From DATFXM01 sp035315885 (GTDB taxonomy: Bacteria > Acidobacteriota > Blastocatellia > UBA7656): a stretch of 64,000 nucleotides of DNA. This document shows positions 55,501 to 64,000 of this stretch, piece after piece. The stretch spans positions 3,211-67,210 of the forward strand of contig DATFXM010000178.1 in NCBI GenBank assembly GCA_035315885.1, read 5' to 3'. The notes below the pieces were generated by a model. It was not told where the DNA came from. It ran no database searches and saw only the letters and a list, made by a program, of their open reading frames with translations. Made by a program: the position numbers and the translations under genes. How positions within the stretch are numbered: position 1 is the first letter of the stretch; every line of letters begins with the position of its first letter.

Positions 55501-57929
55501 TCACGCGCAAAACCGTCGGGAGACGAAGCCCGACGCCGGTAGTACGCGGTAAGTGCAGATGCCAGCTTTTGAGCGCGCTCAAAGACAGTTTGCGAATAGA
55601 GCGAAAGGTAGTCGTCGCGCTTTGAATCGATCGCCTCACGCCCAAACTGTGCTCGCACGTCTCTGCCGGCTACGGTGCCCGCGGCCGCGAGCAAAACGCG
55701 AGCGGCGCGTTCCCGCGCGGCTTGCGCTTGCGGCTTCTCGCCGTCAAAGTCATCGATCATCACTTTGTCGAAAGTGAACTGGTGAATCTCATAGCGAGGT
55801 GTCAAAAGCTCCTTCTCGAGATACAAGAAGACCTTTTCGAATCCGGGATGTCGATCTGAAAGCGCAAACACCGCCTCATCGACAATCTCGATCCCAAGCG
55901 CGGCCGAGACCGGTCTGCCCGCGCGGTCGGTGACTCTAAAGTTTATCGATGCTTCTTCGCCGGGCTTGTAGGTGTCGCGTTCGGCGGAAACTTCAACTTT
56001 GAGATCGTCTGCCGGGTCGACATAGATCAGTCGACGATCCAAAATCGGGTCTGCATCCGCAGTAATCTGGTAGGCGCGCACCTCGAGGGTGCCGAACATT
56101 CCCGCAGTCAAGTCGAGCGACAGCTCGCCGCGGCCTCCCGATGTTTCGATCGCCCTGGTGATTTGGGTCTGGCCGTTTTTTACTACGTCAACGTAAACGG
56201 GCCCCCGCTGGCGAGTTGAAAACGTTTGCAGCTTCACCGTGTCGCCTACTTTGTAGATCGCGCGGTCAGTGCGCAGCATCAGGTTTTGTGCGCGCGGGGT
56301 GCTGTCGAGTCTCAAGTTGGCCTGCGCGGTTTTCCCTCGATCATCGGTCGCTTTCAGATCCAGATTTGCGGGATGATCGTCCGCGTGAATTGTTATGACT
56401 GCAACGCCGCTTTCGTCGGTAGCGGTTTTCCCTCCAGGGAAATTTCCGGTGATTGTGGTGCAAGCAGGGCCGCCGCCCGGATAAGACGTCAAAATGTAGA
56501 CTCGGTTATCGAGACCGGGGAGCAACGTTCCGCTCTCGGGCACCGCCAAGATCATGATGGGGGTCTTCGACACGATAATGTCGCGCGATTTGGTTTCCGA
56601 GTGCTGCGCTGAATCTTTCACTTCGGCGCTAATCGAAACGGGAGCGCTTCCCTGATTCGTGCTGCGGCCGGCAAAGAAATCCGGAAGCTTTGTTGAGAAT
56701 TCGAAGCTCCCGGTATCGTCGGTCTTGCCGTTCACGCGACCGATTTCGGCGGTCTGAACGTCAAACGCCGTCAGCGTGAGAGCAACATTCGCATTCGCTA
56801 TCGGTTTGCCAAACATGTAGCGGGCTGTGACTTTACCCGAGACGGTTTCGCCCGGTGAGTAATAGCCGGTCTGTTTTTTTGCTGCGTCATTTCCAAGCTC
56901 GATCTCGACTTTGAACTTTGGAAGCACATAACGGTCTACGGTGACCGTCTTCTCCTGAGAGACTTGAGCTTCCTGATCGCCGAGGATTGCTCTGATGTGA
57001 TAGGCACCGAAGTTCACTTCATCAGCCAGTTCGAAATCGCTGAACGCTACGCCGAAGCGATCCGTCCGACCTCGCTTCTTGAAGACTTTGTTTCCCTTCC
57101 CGTCTTCGACTTCCAACGTGATCGGCTGGTCGGCGGCAGCCGCCCTCGACGCATTGTCGAAGGCAAGCGCGCGCAGGTGCATGGTCTGACCCGGTTGGTA
57201 GAGCGGTTTGTCGGTAGTCAAGAGGATACGCGCGCGGCGTTCCAACTGGACCGGCTGGTCGGCCACTACCGTTCCCAACGTCGTGTCGGCGGTTATGCGG
57301 ATCTGATGTGATCCGAACGTCAGGGCGGGAACAGAAAAGCTTACTTGCGCGGTGCCAAACGAATCGGTTCGCCCGGTAAACAGGGTAGTAGACTGGCTGC
57401 CGCTGATCAGTTCAAGCTTGATCACGCTTCCCCTGAGAGGGCTGCTCGTCTTTGAATCTACGGTGATGACCCTGGCCGAAGCGGTCGAACCTGCTTCATA
57501 TGAACTCTGACCGAAAAACTTGACCACTGGAATGCGCAAGATCTCAGAAATGGAAACGGTCCGCGAGTCGTCACCTTCGTTGATGCGCAGACGGTCCCAG
57601 GCGAGGTCTTCGAGTCGAACGGCCCTGTCGACGGGCAGAGAGAAGCGCCAGGATTGAATGGTTCCGGATTTCGTAACCGACTTTACAAGCTTTGAGATCG
57701 GTTTATCCGCTGGATCGAGGACCTCGATGCTTAACGAACCTTTTCCTGCCAGAGCGTCGTCATAAGGAATGTTGACCTCGAGCACGCCTTTTTTGAAGAC
57801 CGCCGCAAGCTCGTTATCGGCGGCGAACACGTCTTGTTGTGGGGCCAGAGTAAATGTAAATGTTGCGGCCAGGCCTACAAGAAGCGGCAACGCGAGCTTG
57901 AATCTTCTATTGCGAAACACGAATCTCAT
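52581..57929 (-). CDS. Alpha-2-macroglobulin family protein with thioester
   Basis: 1782 aa from ATG 57929 (GGAGG eight bases upstream). Signal peptide LALPLLVGLAATFTFTLAPQQDVFA. Several MG beta-sandwich domains run through residues 40-780 (LLTTDKPLYQPGQTMHLRAL is the MG1-2 hallmark). A GspG-like module lies near 826-870 and a carboxypeptidase-regulatory-like domain about 895-985. The thioester site GGCFEQTSS (C1294-Q1297) lies in the alpha-alpha toroid, followed by the receptor-type C-terminal domain. Traps foreign proteases in the periplasm or at the surface. Typical partner pbpC is not adjacent. Confidence 0.95.
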   Translation of the reverse strand: MRFVFRNRRFKLALPLLVGLAATFTFTLAPQQDVFAADNELAAVFKKGVLEVNIPYDDALAGKGSLSIEVLDPADKPISKLVKSVTKSGTIQSWRFSLPVDRAVRLEDLAWDRLRINEGDDSRTVSISEILRIPVVKFFGQSSYEAGSTASARVITVDSKTSSPLRGSVIKLELISGSQSTTLFTGRTDSFGTAQVSFSVPALTFGSHQIRITADTTLGTVVADQPVQLERRARILLTTDKPLYQPGQTMHLRALAFDNASRAAAADQPITLEVEDGKGNKVFKKRGRTDRFGVAFSDFELADEVNFGAYHIRAILGDQEAQVSQEKTVTVDRYVLPKFKVEIELGNDAAKKQTGYYSPGETVSGKVTARYMFGKPIANANVALTLTAFDVQTAEIGRVNGKTDDTGSFEFSTKLPDFFAGRSTNQGSAPVSISAEVKDSAQHSETKSRDIIVSKTPIMILAVPESGTLLPGLDNRVYILTSYPGGGPACTTITGNFPGGKTATDESGVAVITIHADDHPANLDLKATDDRGKTAQANLRLDSTPRAQNLMLRTDRAIYKVGDTVKLQTFSTRQRGPVYVDVVKNGQTQITRAIETSGGRGELSLDLTAGMFGTLEVRAYQITADADPILDRRLIYVDPADDLKVEVSAERDTYKPGEEASINFRVTDRAGRPVSAALGIEIVDEAVFALSDRHPGFEKVFLYLEKELLTPRYEIHQFTFDKVMIDDFDGEKPQAQAARERAARVLLAAAGTVAGRDVRAQFGREAIDSKRDDYLSLYSQTVFERAQKLASALTAYYRRRASSPDGFARDLHDFSVEEASQRKLLEDPWGNPITGDGKIVDAGASYLVFRSAGPDGRFGTSDDIEVPGYAQRDPGARMTGEFRGHVSLSRGVIPGGRAGITGVVKDDKGNPIVGAVISAQRLSSGSTAHAYADSQGQFAIANLSPGNYRLGFEHEGYRSTSYRTLALEAGSRATVDSALESRGASPVTVAVYMNRRMRFEGDFARKKDGDREMLQLQAREVGRSPARAGQGVAPEPPKAGPASRDDKPINGRGFELEGAAAAEAGAEPRVRSFFPETLYTNPNLITDGQGRASIRVPLADSITTWRITSLASTVRGAIGSATAPVKVFQDFFIDLDLPTSITEGDAVSVPVAVYNYLDSQQRVSLEIKQDPWFTLDGDTPSRQIDVKPGEVTVAYFRIKATKIGEQPLQVNARLNAAPADQPGDAISRTINVLPNGEEHAIVINERLEGAVTKQVTIPPDSIADASKILVKLYPGALSQVVEGLDSILRMPGGCFEQTSSSTYPDVLVMDYMKTSKKLTPEVQAKAEGYISLGYQRLVTFEVKGGGFSWFGEAPANKILTAYGLMEFSDMSRIHEVDPRLIQRTQAWLAGQQQPDGSFKPDTSFINEGATTHYNSDVLRITAYIGWSLASSGYQGEALERAKQFVASHLTGKEDAYTVAVVSNFATDFGKDKAWIDQSINALAAKAVESATTAYWKQDGETPTSAKNDSADLETTAMAAQALLKSGQKSGLAKKALDYLTQKKDAFGNWQTTQATILALRAFLLSFTRGTNADTAGTVAVTVDGKQVERIQIDRDSNDLLRVLDLKAYTHQGAHQVGLTFEGRGSMQYQIVGRYYTPWIRRAGPGPQEPLSIDVSYDRTRLAQDETATAKVRVQNNTAATAKMIMVDLGIPPGFEPSGDDFESLVDSSKGKSGGRLEKFTITAKQVILYFDGLNPRQRVEFSFKLRAKFPVRAQTFSSRVYEYYNPSIENKTRPVEMVVASK

Positions 57930-58281
57930 TGGGCACACCTCCAGTTTGCGCGTTGACCGCCTTGCGACCGACGCGAGCGCTTACACGGCGCTTCATGTGA
58001 CTGCTAATCTCTTTGCCAGTCCGTCAGCAAATAACCCGCAGCATTGATAAGAACGCCGAGGCGGGGATCTTTTGCAGAAAAGTGCGGGGTGGAAGGCGAG
58101 GTACTGAGTGCGGAGAGCTGAGTTTTGGCCGGGTCGGATTTGTTCCCCTCTACCCACGACTAACTAAATCTGGCCTGGCTTGCGACTAAGTAGGCGGACA
58201 TACGCCAACTGGCTCGAAGGCGGCGGTCGATGTCGAGTTGACACAGCAGGGGCGGAAAAATCAAAATCTCTGTTTACACAA
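57930..58281. other. Divergent spacer between A2M and TPR genes
   Basis: Contains a single CTGAG unit near 58105 but no gene. It should carry both divergent promoters, and I see no clear boxes. Confidence 0.45.
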
Positions 58282-60042
58282 ATGGGCAAACAAAACGCAG
58301 TTCTTTATGGCTTACCTTGCTCGACCAGGACGTTGCTCCTCTATTCGAGCTTACCGAAACACGTCACTTTTCTGGCGACGTTGATCCTCATCATCGACCT
58401 CATTATCACCACCGGAGGAGTAGCGCGAGGGGCGGCGACCGACATCATCGTGGTCATGCCCTTCGAAAACACCTCCGGGCGTGCTGAATACAACTGGGTG
58501 GGTGAGAGCTTTGCTGCGTCCCTTTCGGACCTGCTCGACAAGCCTGGCCTTGTCGGAATCCGACCCGACGAACGAAATGTAGCGTACAAACAGGAGGGTT
58601 TGCCGCCCACCGCGATTCTTACTCGCGCCACGATGATCAAAATAGCGGAGCGCGCGGGCGCCAATCTTGTAGTGATGGGCACTTATCGCATAGCAGGCGA
58701 GGGACGCGATAGCACCATAACCGTCACCGCCAGAGTGGTCGACATTCGTGAAGGCAGACTGATCGGTAAGGAATACAATAGGGGCGGTCCGCTTGTAGAC
58801 CTGCAAAAGATGCAAGGCGACCTGGCTTACGAGATCCTTTATCAGCACAATCCCGCGTTGCCGTTCTCGCGCGATCAGATCACTTCGGACGCGAGCGTCG
58901 CCCCGATAGGTGCGTTCGAAAACTTCATCAAGGCCACCCTCACCCACGATCGCGACGCCAAGATCAATTTTCTTCAGCACGCGATGAAGGAATTCTCGGA
59001 GAAGACCAAATCAGAATATTTGCCCGCGATATTCGAGTTGGCGCGAATACACTACGAGGCGGGTGAACATAAGGAGGCGGCGGAGCAGCTCGCAGTCATC
59101 GCCGAAAAGGATCCTCGTTACGACGAGGCGCAGTTCTATCTGGGGGCGGCTCAACAATCGCTTGGTCAGACAGACGTGGCCCTCAAGACCTATCAAAAGC
59201 TCGCCGCGCGGCTTCCGCTTTTCGAGGTCTACAACAACATCGGGGTCTTGCTGTTGCGTGAGAAGAAAAACAAAGAAGCGATAGATCACCTCAAGCCGGC
59301 TCTTGATGCCGCACCGAGAGACACCGACACGATGTTCAACCTGGGATACGCCCAGTTTGTGTCCCGCGATTTCACCGCGGCGGCGAAAACATTGCAGCAG
59401 GAGACGAAGCTGCGTCCGGCCGATGGCGAAGCGTTCTACCTACTCGCAAAGTCGTTGGGCGCGGCCGGAGATCAAGCAGGAGCAGCCTCGGCTTCAGATC
59501 AGGCAAAGAAACTAGCTCAGGCTTACGCGCAGTGGGAGACAAAGGGTCTGCCGGATCTCACTCGATTCAAGACCAGCTTCAGCAAGATCAACTACTACCG
59601 ATACAAGCGCGACCAGGACGATAGGCTGAACGCGCAGACCCAAATCTCGAGCCTGACTCCGCAGGTGGAACAACTACTGGAGAAGGCTAGAAACGCATTC
59701 AACGGCGGTCGGGATGAAGACGCTCTTGCGGATCTTGGCAAGCTGCTGCAAACAGCGCCTCAGAATTATGAGGCGCACCTGTTGATGGCGCGGGTGTACG
59801 AAAGGCGCGGAGATTTTGAGCGCGCGGTGAACGCGTTGAAGGCGGCGATCTTCTGGAACCCGCGGCTTGTTGCGGCTCATGTGCTGTTGGGCAGGATTGC
59901 GGTGCTGAAGAATGACTGTGCTACGGCGGAGAATGAATCGAGCCGCGCGCTGCACCTGGACCCGAACGACACGTCGGCACAGGCGCTCAAGCGGCTGATC
60001 GACGAGAAGTGCCCAGCTAAGGGAAGTTCCGGTTCTGAGTAA
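58282..60042 (+). CDS. CsgG/FlgO-like N domain plus TPR protein
   Basis: 586 aa if it starts at ATG 58282. A TTG at 58180 opens a longer frame and no start has a good ribosome site. Signal-like helix VTFLATLILIIDLIITTGGVARGA, then DIIVVMPFENTSGRAEYNWVGESFAASLSDLL ... GANLVVMGTYRI, the fold of CsgG/FlgO-type envelope proteins, then at least six TPRs (EYLPAIFELARIHYEAGEHKEAAEQL, AQFYLGAAQQSLGQTDVAL, and so on) to the C terminus. Probably a periplasmic scaffold. A hairpin of the CAACCCCGAAGGGGTTG type follows. Confidence 0.85.
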   Translation: MGKQNAVLYGLPCSTRTLLLYSSLPKHVTFLATLILIIDLIITTGGVARGAATDIIVVMPFENTSGRAEYNWVGESFAASLSDLLDKPGLVGIRPDERNVAYKQEGLPPTAILTRATMIKIAERAGANLVVMGTYRIAGEGRDSTITVTARVVDIREGRLIGKEYNRGGPLVDLQKMQGDLAYEILYQHNPALPFSRDQITSDASVAPIGAFENFIKATLTHDRDAKINFLQHAMKEFSEKTKSEYLPAIFELARIHYEAGEHKEAAEQLAVIAEKDPRYDEAQFYLGAAQQSLGQTDVALKTYQKLAARLPLFEVYNNIGVLLLREKKNKEAIDHLKPALDAAPRDTDTMFNLGYAQFVSRDFTAAAKTLQQETKLRPADGEAFYLLAKSLGAAGDQAGAASASDQAKKLAQAYAQWETKGLPDLTRFKTSFSKINYYRYKRDQDDRLNAQTQISSLTPQVEQLLEKARNAFNGGRDEDALADLGKLLQTAPQNYEAHLLMARVYERRGDFERAVNALKAAIFWNPRLVAAHVLLGRIAVLKNDCATAENESSRALHLDPNDTSAQALKRLIDEKCPAKGSSGSE

Positions 60043-60044
60043 CG

Positions 60045-60118
60045 ACCCCGAAGGAGTTGAAGAAGGTGAATGACTCTCGTTGTACTTGTTGCCTTCTGCA
60101 ACCCCTTCGGGGTTGTTT
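60045..60118 (+). terminator. Composite palindrome acting as likely terminator
   Basis: ACCCCGAAGGAGTTGAAGAAGG and CCTTCTGCAACCCCTTCGGGGT pair over about 22 bp with two mismatches, followed by TGTTT. It is a member of the AACCCCGAAGGGGTT family that fills 63.4-64 kb. Confidence 0.65.
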
Positions 60119-60144
60119 ACTCAGTTAGAACTCGGTACTCAGAA

Positions 60145-60756
60145 CTATCCGACGTCTCCTGACAACAGCAACTGAGGCACTTGCACAAAACAGTAGCCGC
60201 AGTCCGACGGATTCAAGTCGAAAACCCATACCAAGTCGTACCGATCATCCGGCCACTCTGATGGAACTGGATTCGAGTTTGACGAGCTGATCGGTAAGTG
60301 CCGCGCGATGTCAGGGATATGCTCGTGGTCCCAGCAGATCAGTACCGGGCCGTTCTTTTCCATTGCCGAACCGGCTACCTTGCTTTCCTCGCCCCGCGCA
60401 AACTTGAAGTTAACGGATACTTTTTGCGCGAGCTTTTCAATTAACGGGGAAACGGTTTGCTGCGGGCGATCGCTGGCGTTTCCTTTTGTCGTTTGCGATG
60501 CATATATAAATGAAGGCACTGAGATTTGCGGGTTCTGTGGCTCGCCTAACGAAGGCGCAAAGAAAACCACAAGCGCGCCGGCACGCTGCCACCCTACGAC
60601 AGTAAGAGATTCCTTGTCGTGATCGCCATTTTCGTTTATGCCGTGCGGCGGCGGATTGTTCGGAGGCTTTTCGGCATGCCGTATGAGCATGATCTTCGGC
60701 GCTGCGGGATGGTTTGAACCAGCCATACTATGTTGACTCATCAAAGGACGTTCCAT
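60145..60756 (-). CDS. Histidine phosphatase-superfamily-like protein
   Basis: 203 aa from ATG 60756 (start uncertain: TTG 60762 and ATG 60741 also possible). KIMLIRHAEKPP carries the RHxE motif of the branch-1 histidine phosphatases (phosphoglycerate mutase-like), and VLICWDHEHIPDIARHL supplies the second His. No signal peptide. The substrate cannot be read from sequence. The family includes phosphatases of small phosphorylated metabolites and proteins. Confidence 0.75.
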   Translation of the reverse strand: MERPLMSQHSMAGSNHPAAPKIMLIRHAEKPPNNPPPHGINENGDHDKESLTVVGWQRAGALVVFFAPSLGEPQNPQISVPSFIYASQTTKGNASDRPQQTVSPLIEKLAQKVSVNFKFARGEESKVAGSAMEKNGPVLICWDHEHIPDIARHLPISSSNSNPVPSEWPDDRYDLVWVFDLNPSDCGYCFVQVPQLLLSGDVG

Positions 60757-61136
60757 TCTCAAGGCGGTGCTATCCTACTCCCCACCGCCCGAGAAATCTA
60801 TCTGAAACAACAAGGGGCAGGGCTATAGGTCTAAGTACCGAGTTCTGAGTGGCAGCTCCGAGGGGGTTGTAACTCAGAACTCAGAACTCAGAACTCAGAG
60901 TGTCCCCGCAATTGGGCGACCACCCGGAGTCGGGTTTCACGCAAAGGCCGCAAAGTCTCGCATCAAAGGACGCAAAGATTCGGAGACTTTTGGTCTTTGC
61001 TAAGCTTTGCGTTCTTTTGCGAGACTTTGCGGCCTTTGCATGAAACCCGACTTACTTAATCGGGGTTAGCGAGAACTTAGACAGCTCATCCAGTCATCCA
61101 ACAACAAGGACACCACAGAGCCCCTCTAACCCGGCT
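60757..61136. other. Repeat-rich spacer
   Basis: CTGAG heptamers at 60831-60900 (five inverted ACTCAGA units against CGAGTTCTGAG) and a GCAAAG palindrome at 60929-61052 leave no room for a gene. Confidence 0.7.
60929..61052. repeat. GCAAAG-type palindromic element, copy 3
   Basis: Outer arms AGTCGGGTTTCA (60929-60940) and TGAAACCCGACT (61041-61052) are perfect. Inner CAAAGGCCGCAAAGTCTCG pairs with CGAGACTTTGCGGCCTTTG. It ends CTTACTTAATCG like copy 2. Confidence 0.9.
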
Positions 61137-62840
61137 CTAGTTGCTCTTACCGTTCACTCTCAACTTCTCCAGTTGTTGCTGCCGCGCCTCCTTCATCTGT
61201 TTCATCAATTCCGGATGCCGCACCCAATCAACTCCCTTCTCTTCGGGCTCGTTGAATGCTTCCGGATGCAAGAAACTCCCGCGCTCAAGCTCAGGCTTGT
61301 CCACTTCCACCGGAATTCGGTTCTTGTTCGCGTATGCGTCCTGACGTATCCCGGTTACTTGCCACGACACTTTTATATTCGGTGCGTTGGTCATGATCGT
61401 GAACCGATTGTCCTTGATCTCTTCGGCGACTATCGCTTGGGCGAATGTGCCGATGACCGTCAGTTGATAACGAAAATCCTTGTTCAGAGCCCCAAACCAA
61501 TCCGGCAGAGTCACCACTGCGACACCGCTGTTGTCGGTCGTCACCGTTCCGTCGTAGATGTTTTTCATATCGGGCGACTCAACAAACGAGTGATAGAGGT
61601 ATTTGTTAGCGGGATCGAGCGGGTGATCGATCTTAAACGAGCCGCCGCTCTTTGAGAGATTGCCGTTTATTTCCACGTCTCCGTTGAACTGCGCGGCTGT
61701 TCCCTGAGTTGCGCCCGCTTGACCCTGTCCACCCTGCGCGAATAAGGCCATGCCGCCCCGGTTTCCATTACCCGAGCCGAGGCCGCCAAACGAAATCACG
61801 CCAATGCCGCCGAACTTGCTGCCGCTCGCGCCCCCTTCGGCACGCAGTGCCACTCCGCCGACCTGTTCATTGGTGTCGCCGCCGATCGCGTGCACGCCAA
61901 TTCCGCCGAACCCGAGACCGCTGTCGCCGCCTCGCGCCTGGATTCCATCCCCCGGCGTTCCCTCACGGGCATTACCGCCATGGACTAGCAACCCGAGGCC
62001 GCCACCGATGCTGAACCCGAAGCCTCCGCCGCCTCGTATCTCAGCGCCAAGTCCTCCCCCTGCCGCCTCTGCCAAACTGCCATCACCACCGCTAGCGAAT
62101 AAGCCCGTACTTCCACCATTCGCATTGCGTACCGTCAGGACTGGAGATCCGTGCACCGACCCATCCAGAAAGAGAGGTATCTTGATCCCAAGCGGTGAAG
62201 CGACGGTGCCGTCCCCCGATAGAGTCAGGTCGTGGTTTATCGCGCTTAGTGAGTTAGGGGCGGCTATCGTCAGTCCTCCACCCGAGGGAGTGATGGTGAT
62301 ATTGTTGCCGGCGGTAAGCGTTACGTTATCGAACAACCCGTTGAGGCTTCTAACGACCGTACCGTTTGCGATCCTGTTCGCAGTGACTCCTCCGATCGCG
62401 ATGCCCAGAGGAGACGTTGCAGTTCCATTTCCCGCCAGCGACGAATCATGAAACACAGACGTAATGCCTGCGGTAGTCTGGACCGTTCCATCAGGGAACT
62501 TGTATCCGCCTAGAGTTGTTTCGATCATGCCTGCCACGGTCAGCCGCGAAGTCGGCGCGGTGGTTCCTATGCCGATGCTTCCCAGCTTGTCTTCGGTGAT
62601 TATCGAATCGCCTACGGTGAAGGTGCCGCTGCTCGGGGCGCCGGTCCATTTGGTGAGTTGACCGGGCGTGCCACCGCCGACCACCGGTCCGCTGGCCGAG
62701 CTTTGTGCAGCCGTTCGCGGCTGTTGTCTGTGCTGCTGGCCACGAACCAGGCCCGCGCCAACAAACATAATCAAAGCGATCATAAACGCGCTTGTTATTC
62801 TTTTGGTACTGGTGCTCATAAGTTTGATCGGTTTCCTCAT
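61137..62840 (-). CDS. Exported tail-fibre-like repeat protein (second copy type)
   Basis: 567 aa (ATG 62816 is an alternative start with GAGGAAA upstream). Signal peptide ITSAFMIALIMFVGAGLVRGQ. Contains GIGTTAPTSRLTVAGMIE and GYKFPDGTVQTTAG collar motifs, a long Gly-rich section with GGIGVHAIGGD/GGVALRAEGGA-type units, and a conserved C-terminal globular domain (SFKIDHPLDPANKYLYHSFVESP ... AQAIVAEEIKDNRFTI). Related in design to 47606-49798 but otherwise divergent. Probably a surface or secreted adhesin-like fibre. Confidence 0.8.
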   Translation of the reverse strand: MRKPIKLMSTSTKRITSAFMIALIMFVGAGLVRGQQHRQQPRTAAQSSASGPVVGGGTPGQLTKWTGAPSSGTFTVGDSIITEDKLGSIGIGTTAPTSRLTVAGMIETTLGGYKFPDGTVQTTAGITSVFHDSSLAGNGTATSPLGIAIGGVTANRIANGTVVRSLNGLFDNVTLTAGNNITITPSGGGLTIAAPNSLSAINHDLTLSGDGTVASPLGIKIPLFLDGSVHGSPVLTVRNANGGSTGLFASGGDGSLAEAAGGGLGAEIRGGGGFGFSIGGGLGLLVHGGNAREGTPGDGIQARGGDSGLGFGGIGVHAIGGDTNEQVGGVALRAEGGASGSKFGGIGVISFGGLGSGNGNRGGMALFAQGGQGQAGATQGTAAQFNGDVEINGNLSKSGGSFKIDHPLDPANKYLYHSFVESPDMKNIYDGTVTTDNSGVAVVTLPDWFGALNKDFRYQLTVIGTFAQAIVAEEIKDNRFTIMTNAPNIKVSWQVTGIRQDAYANKNRIPVEVDKPELERGSFLHPEAFNEPEEKGVDWVRHPELMKQMKEARQQQLEKLRVNGKSN

Positions 62841-63433
62841 GTAAGATTATTTGCCGGATGATTAACACGACGCTGCTGTTCAAACCGGCGAATGGGCGCA
62901 CGCATAGGTCGAATACATCGAACTGATATTGGATAAGGTCGCGACGCGTCGAAGCCGCGGTGAGGAACATCCATTCGTGTAAGATCGACGCGTCAAAAGC
63001 ATTTCAACATGTTTTCCACAAGACTCTGTTCGCCAGTCATGTCGAAGCACACGATGTTGCTATTACGCGCTTAGACGTAATGGGCCTTCTTGAGCTTTCC
63101 TGGTCTCGTGTATTGCACGGCCAATCGATACAGCGCTTGAGCTCTCGCCACAGAGATTCGGAAAGCCAGCTTGCCCAAGCATATTAGACGGACGATCGGG
63201 GCTTTATTTGGCGGGAAGAATCCGAAGACCGAAAATTTTCGCTCGCGTTGGATGTCAGATTAAGACTTCGCAATCTGAGATCAGCTTCGAGGCCGTGTTC
63301 GGATTGATTGCCGGCGGGTCGATCTGAAGAGAGTTTTGATCTCCCGGGCGAACTCTAGATACGTCCATCCGCTATGCAATGTTTCAGAACTGAGTGCTGG
63401 GTGCTGAGTGCTGAGTAACCGCGATCTGAGTTT
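62841..63433. other. Spacer with no recognised gene
   Basis: About 590 bp of mixed composition. CTGAG heptamers at 63386-63418. Short frames have no ribosome site or family similarity. Confidence 0.5.
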
Positions 63434-64000
63434 CCAACCCCGAAGGGGTTGCGTCGTGTAGCCCAGGGTTGCCGTCCGCGGCTACCCTGGGTAGACGACA
63501 ACCATGTGACACAACCCCGAAGGGGTTGCGTCGTGCAGCCCAGGGTCGCCGTCCGCGGCTACCCTGGGTAGACCGCAGAGAACGGTCGCAACCCTGAAGG
63601 GGTTGCCTAATCGGATAGGCAAAGCACCGTTTCGCGCGTCGCGACGCAACCCCTACAGGGTTGCGGAGGCTGCTTGCGATCTACCCAGGGTAGCCGCGGA
63701 CGGCAACCCTGGGCTGGACGACACAACCCCTTCGGGGTTGCCACGCCGCATTCAGTACGCAAGACTCCCCACCCAGCACTCCGCACCCAGCACTCCGCAC
63801 TCGGCACTCGGCACTCTGCACTCGGCACTCGGCACTAGTTTCCGCAGTAGACGACAACCATATGACACAACCCCGAAAGGGGTTGCGTCGTTCAGCCCAG
63901 GGTTGCCGTCCGCGGCTACCCTGGGTAGACCGCAGAGAACGGTCGCAACCCTGAAGGGGTTGCCTAATCGGATAGGCAAAGCACCGTTTCGCGCGTCGCG
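63434..64000. repeat. Array of composite palindromes (CAACCCCGAAGGGGTTG + CCCAGGGTAGCC)
   Basis: Four copies: 63434-63502, 63509-63572, an inverted one at about 63680-63742, and 63867-63931. Each joins CAACCCCGAAGGGGTTG with AGCCCAGGGTTGCCGTC and GCGGCTACCCTGGGTAGAC. The block 63491-63643 recurs at 63847-64000 with about four differences. The array continues beyond the window end. Confidence 0.85.

Noticed and set aside
63434..64000. CRISPR array
   Set aside because: Repeats are composite palindromes in both orientations with unequal spacing and no unique spacers of constant length, and there are no cas genes.

Overview
The window looks like chromosome from a soil-type Acidobacteriota, probably class Blastocatellia. 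This is inferred from several traits seen together: an Oar-type TonB-dependent receptor with an N-terminal carboxypeptidase-regulatory domain, a very long thioester alpha-2-macroglobulin, a subtilase with hexapeptide repeats, a beta-type DAHP synthase, and non-coding DNA packed with short palindromic repeat families. No rRNA or other decisive taxonomic marker is present. Most of the sequence is ordinary housekeeping DNA read in short operons on both strands.

Layout. 0-5 kb: secreted subtilase (-), then a pheA-aroF operon (+) whose leader encodes a 31-residue Phe-rich peptide followed by a terminator hairpin and a competing antiterminator. This is a complete-looking transcription attenuator. 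5-9 kb: Tat-exported vanadium haloperoxidase-like protein and an MFS exporter. 9-12.3 kb: a four-gene stress-like cluster (Hsp20, an 89-aa protein, a Gln/Gly/Phe-rich repeat protein, and a single Clp-like AAA+ domain with altered Walker motifs). 12.4-24.3 kb: 3-hydroxyisobutyrate-dehydrogenase-family enzyme, dapF, sugar kinase, TPR periplasmic protein, mtnP, and the acd-meaB-mce-ppiC propionate/methylmalonyl-CoA group, then a GntR regulator, a deoxyhypusine-synthase-like protein, mscL and gmhA. 24.8-36.4 kb: TonB receptor, purN, glycine-zipper protein, uvrC, OmpA-like protein, sugar kinase, grpE, a broken dnaJ and tRNA-Lys. 36.6-46.3 kb: glycogen phosphorylase, a secreted protein with kinase-like motifs, an MHS transporter, VOC and ROK proteins, sthA, and a zinc-ribbon membrane protein.

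46.7-51.9 kb is the most plastic part. It starts at an intact tRNA-Glu and ends at a degraded 3' piece of the same tRNA, which resembles attL/attR of an old integration. Inside are a truncated response regulator, a tail-fibre-like exported protein, a pseudopilin-like EF-hand protein, a C-terminal CHAT-protease fragment and the N-terminal piece of a secreted protein. No recombinase remains. 52-63 kb: the giant alpha-2-macroglobulin, a CsgG/TPR protein, a histidine phosphatase-like protein and a second tail-fibre-like protein. The last 0.6 kb is an array of GC-rich composite palindromes.

At least five families of dispersed non-coding repeats sit between genes, often between convergent genes. 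They are CTGAGTT-type heptamers, TTTCGGG/TTTAGGG telomere-like arms, GCAAAG palindromes, GGGGCGAAGGGG/CGCGGAGA palindromes, and CAACCCCGAAGGGGTTG/CCCAGGGTAGCC composites. Some probably act as bidirectional terminators or are non-autonomous mobile elements.
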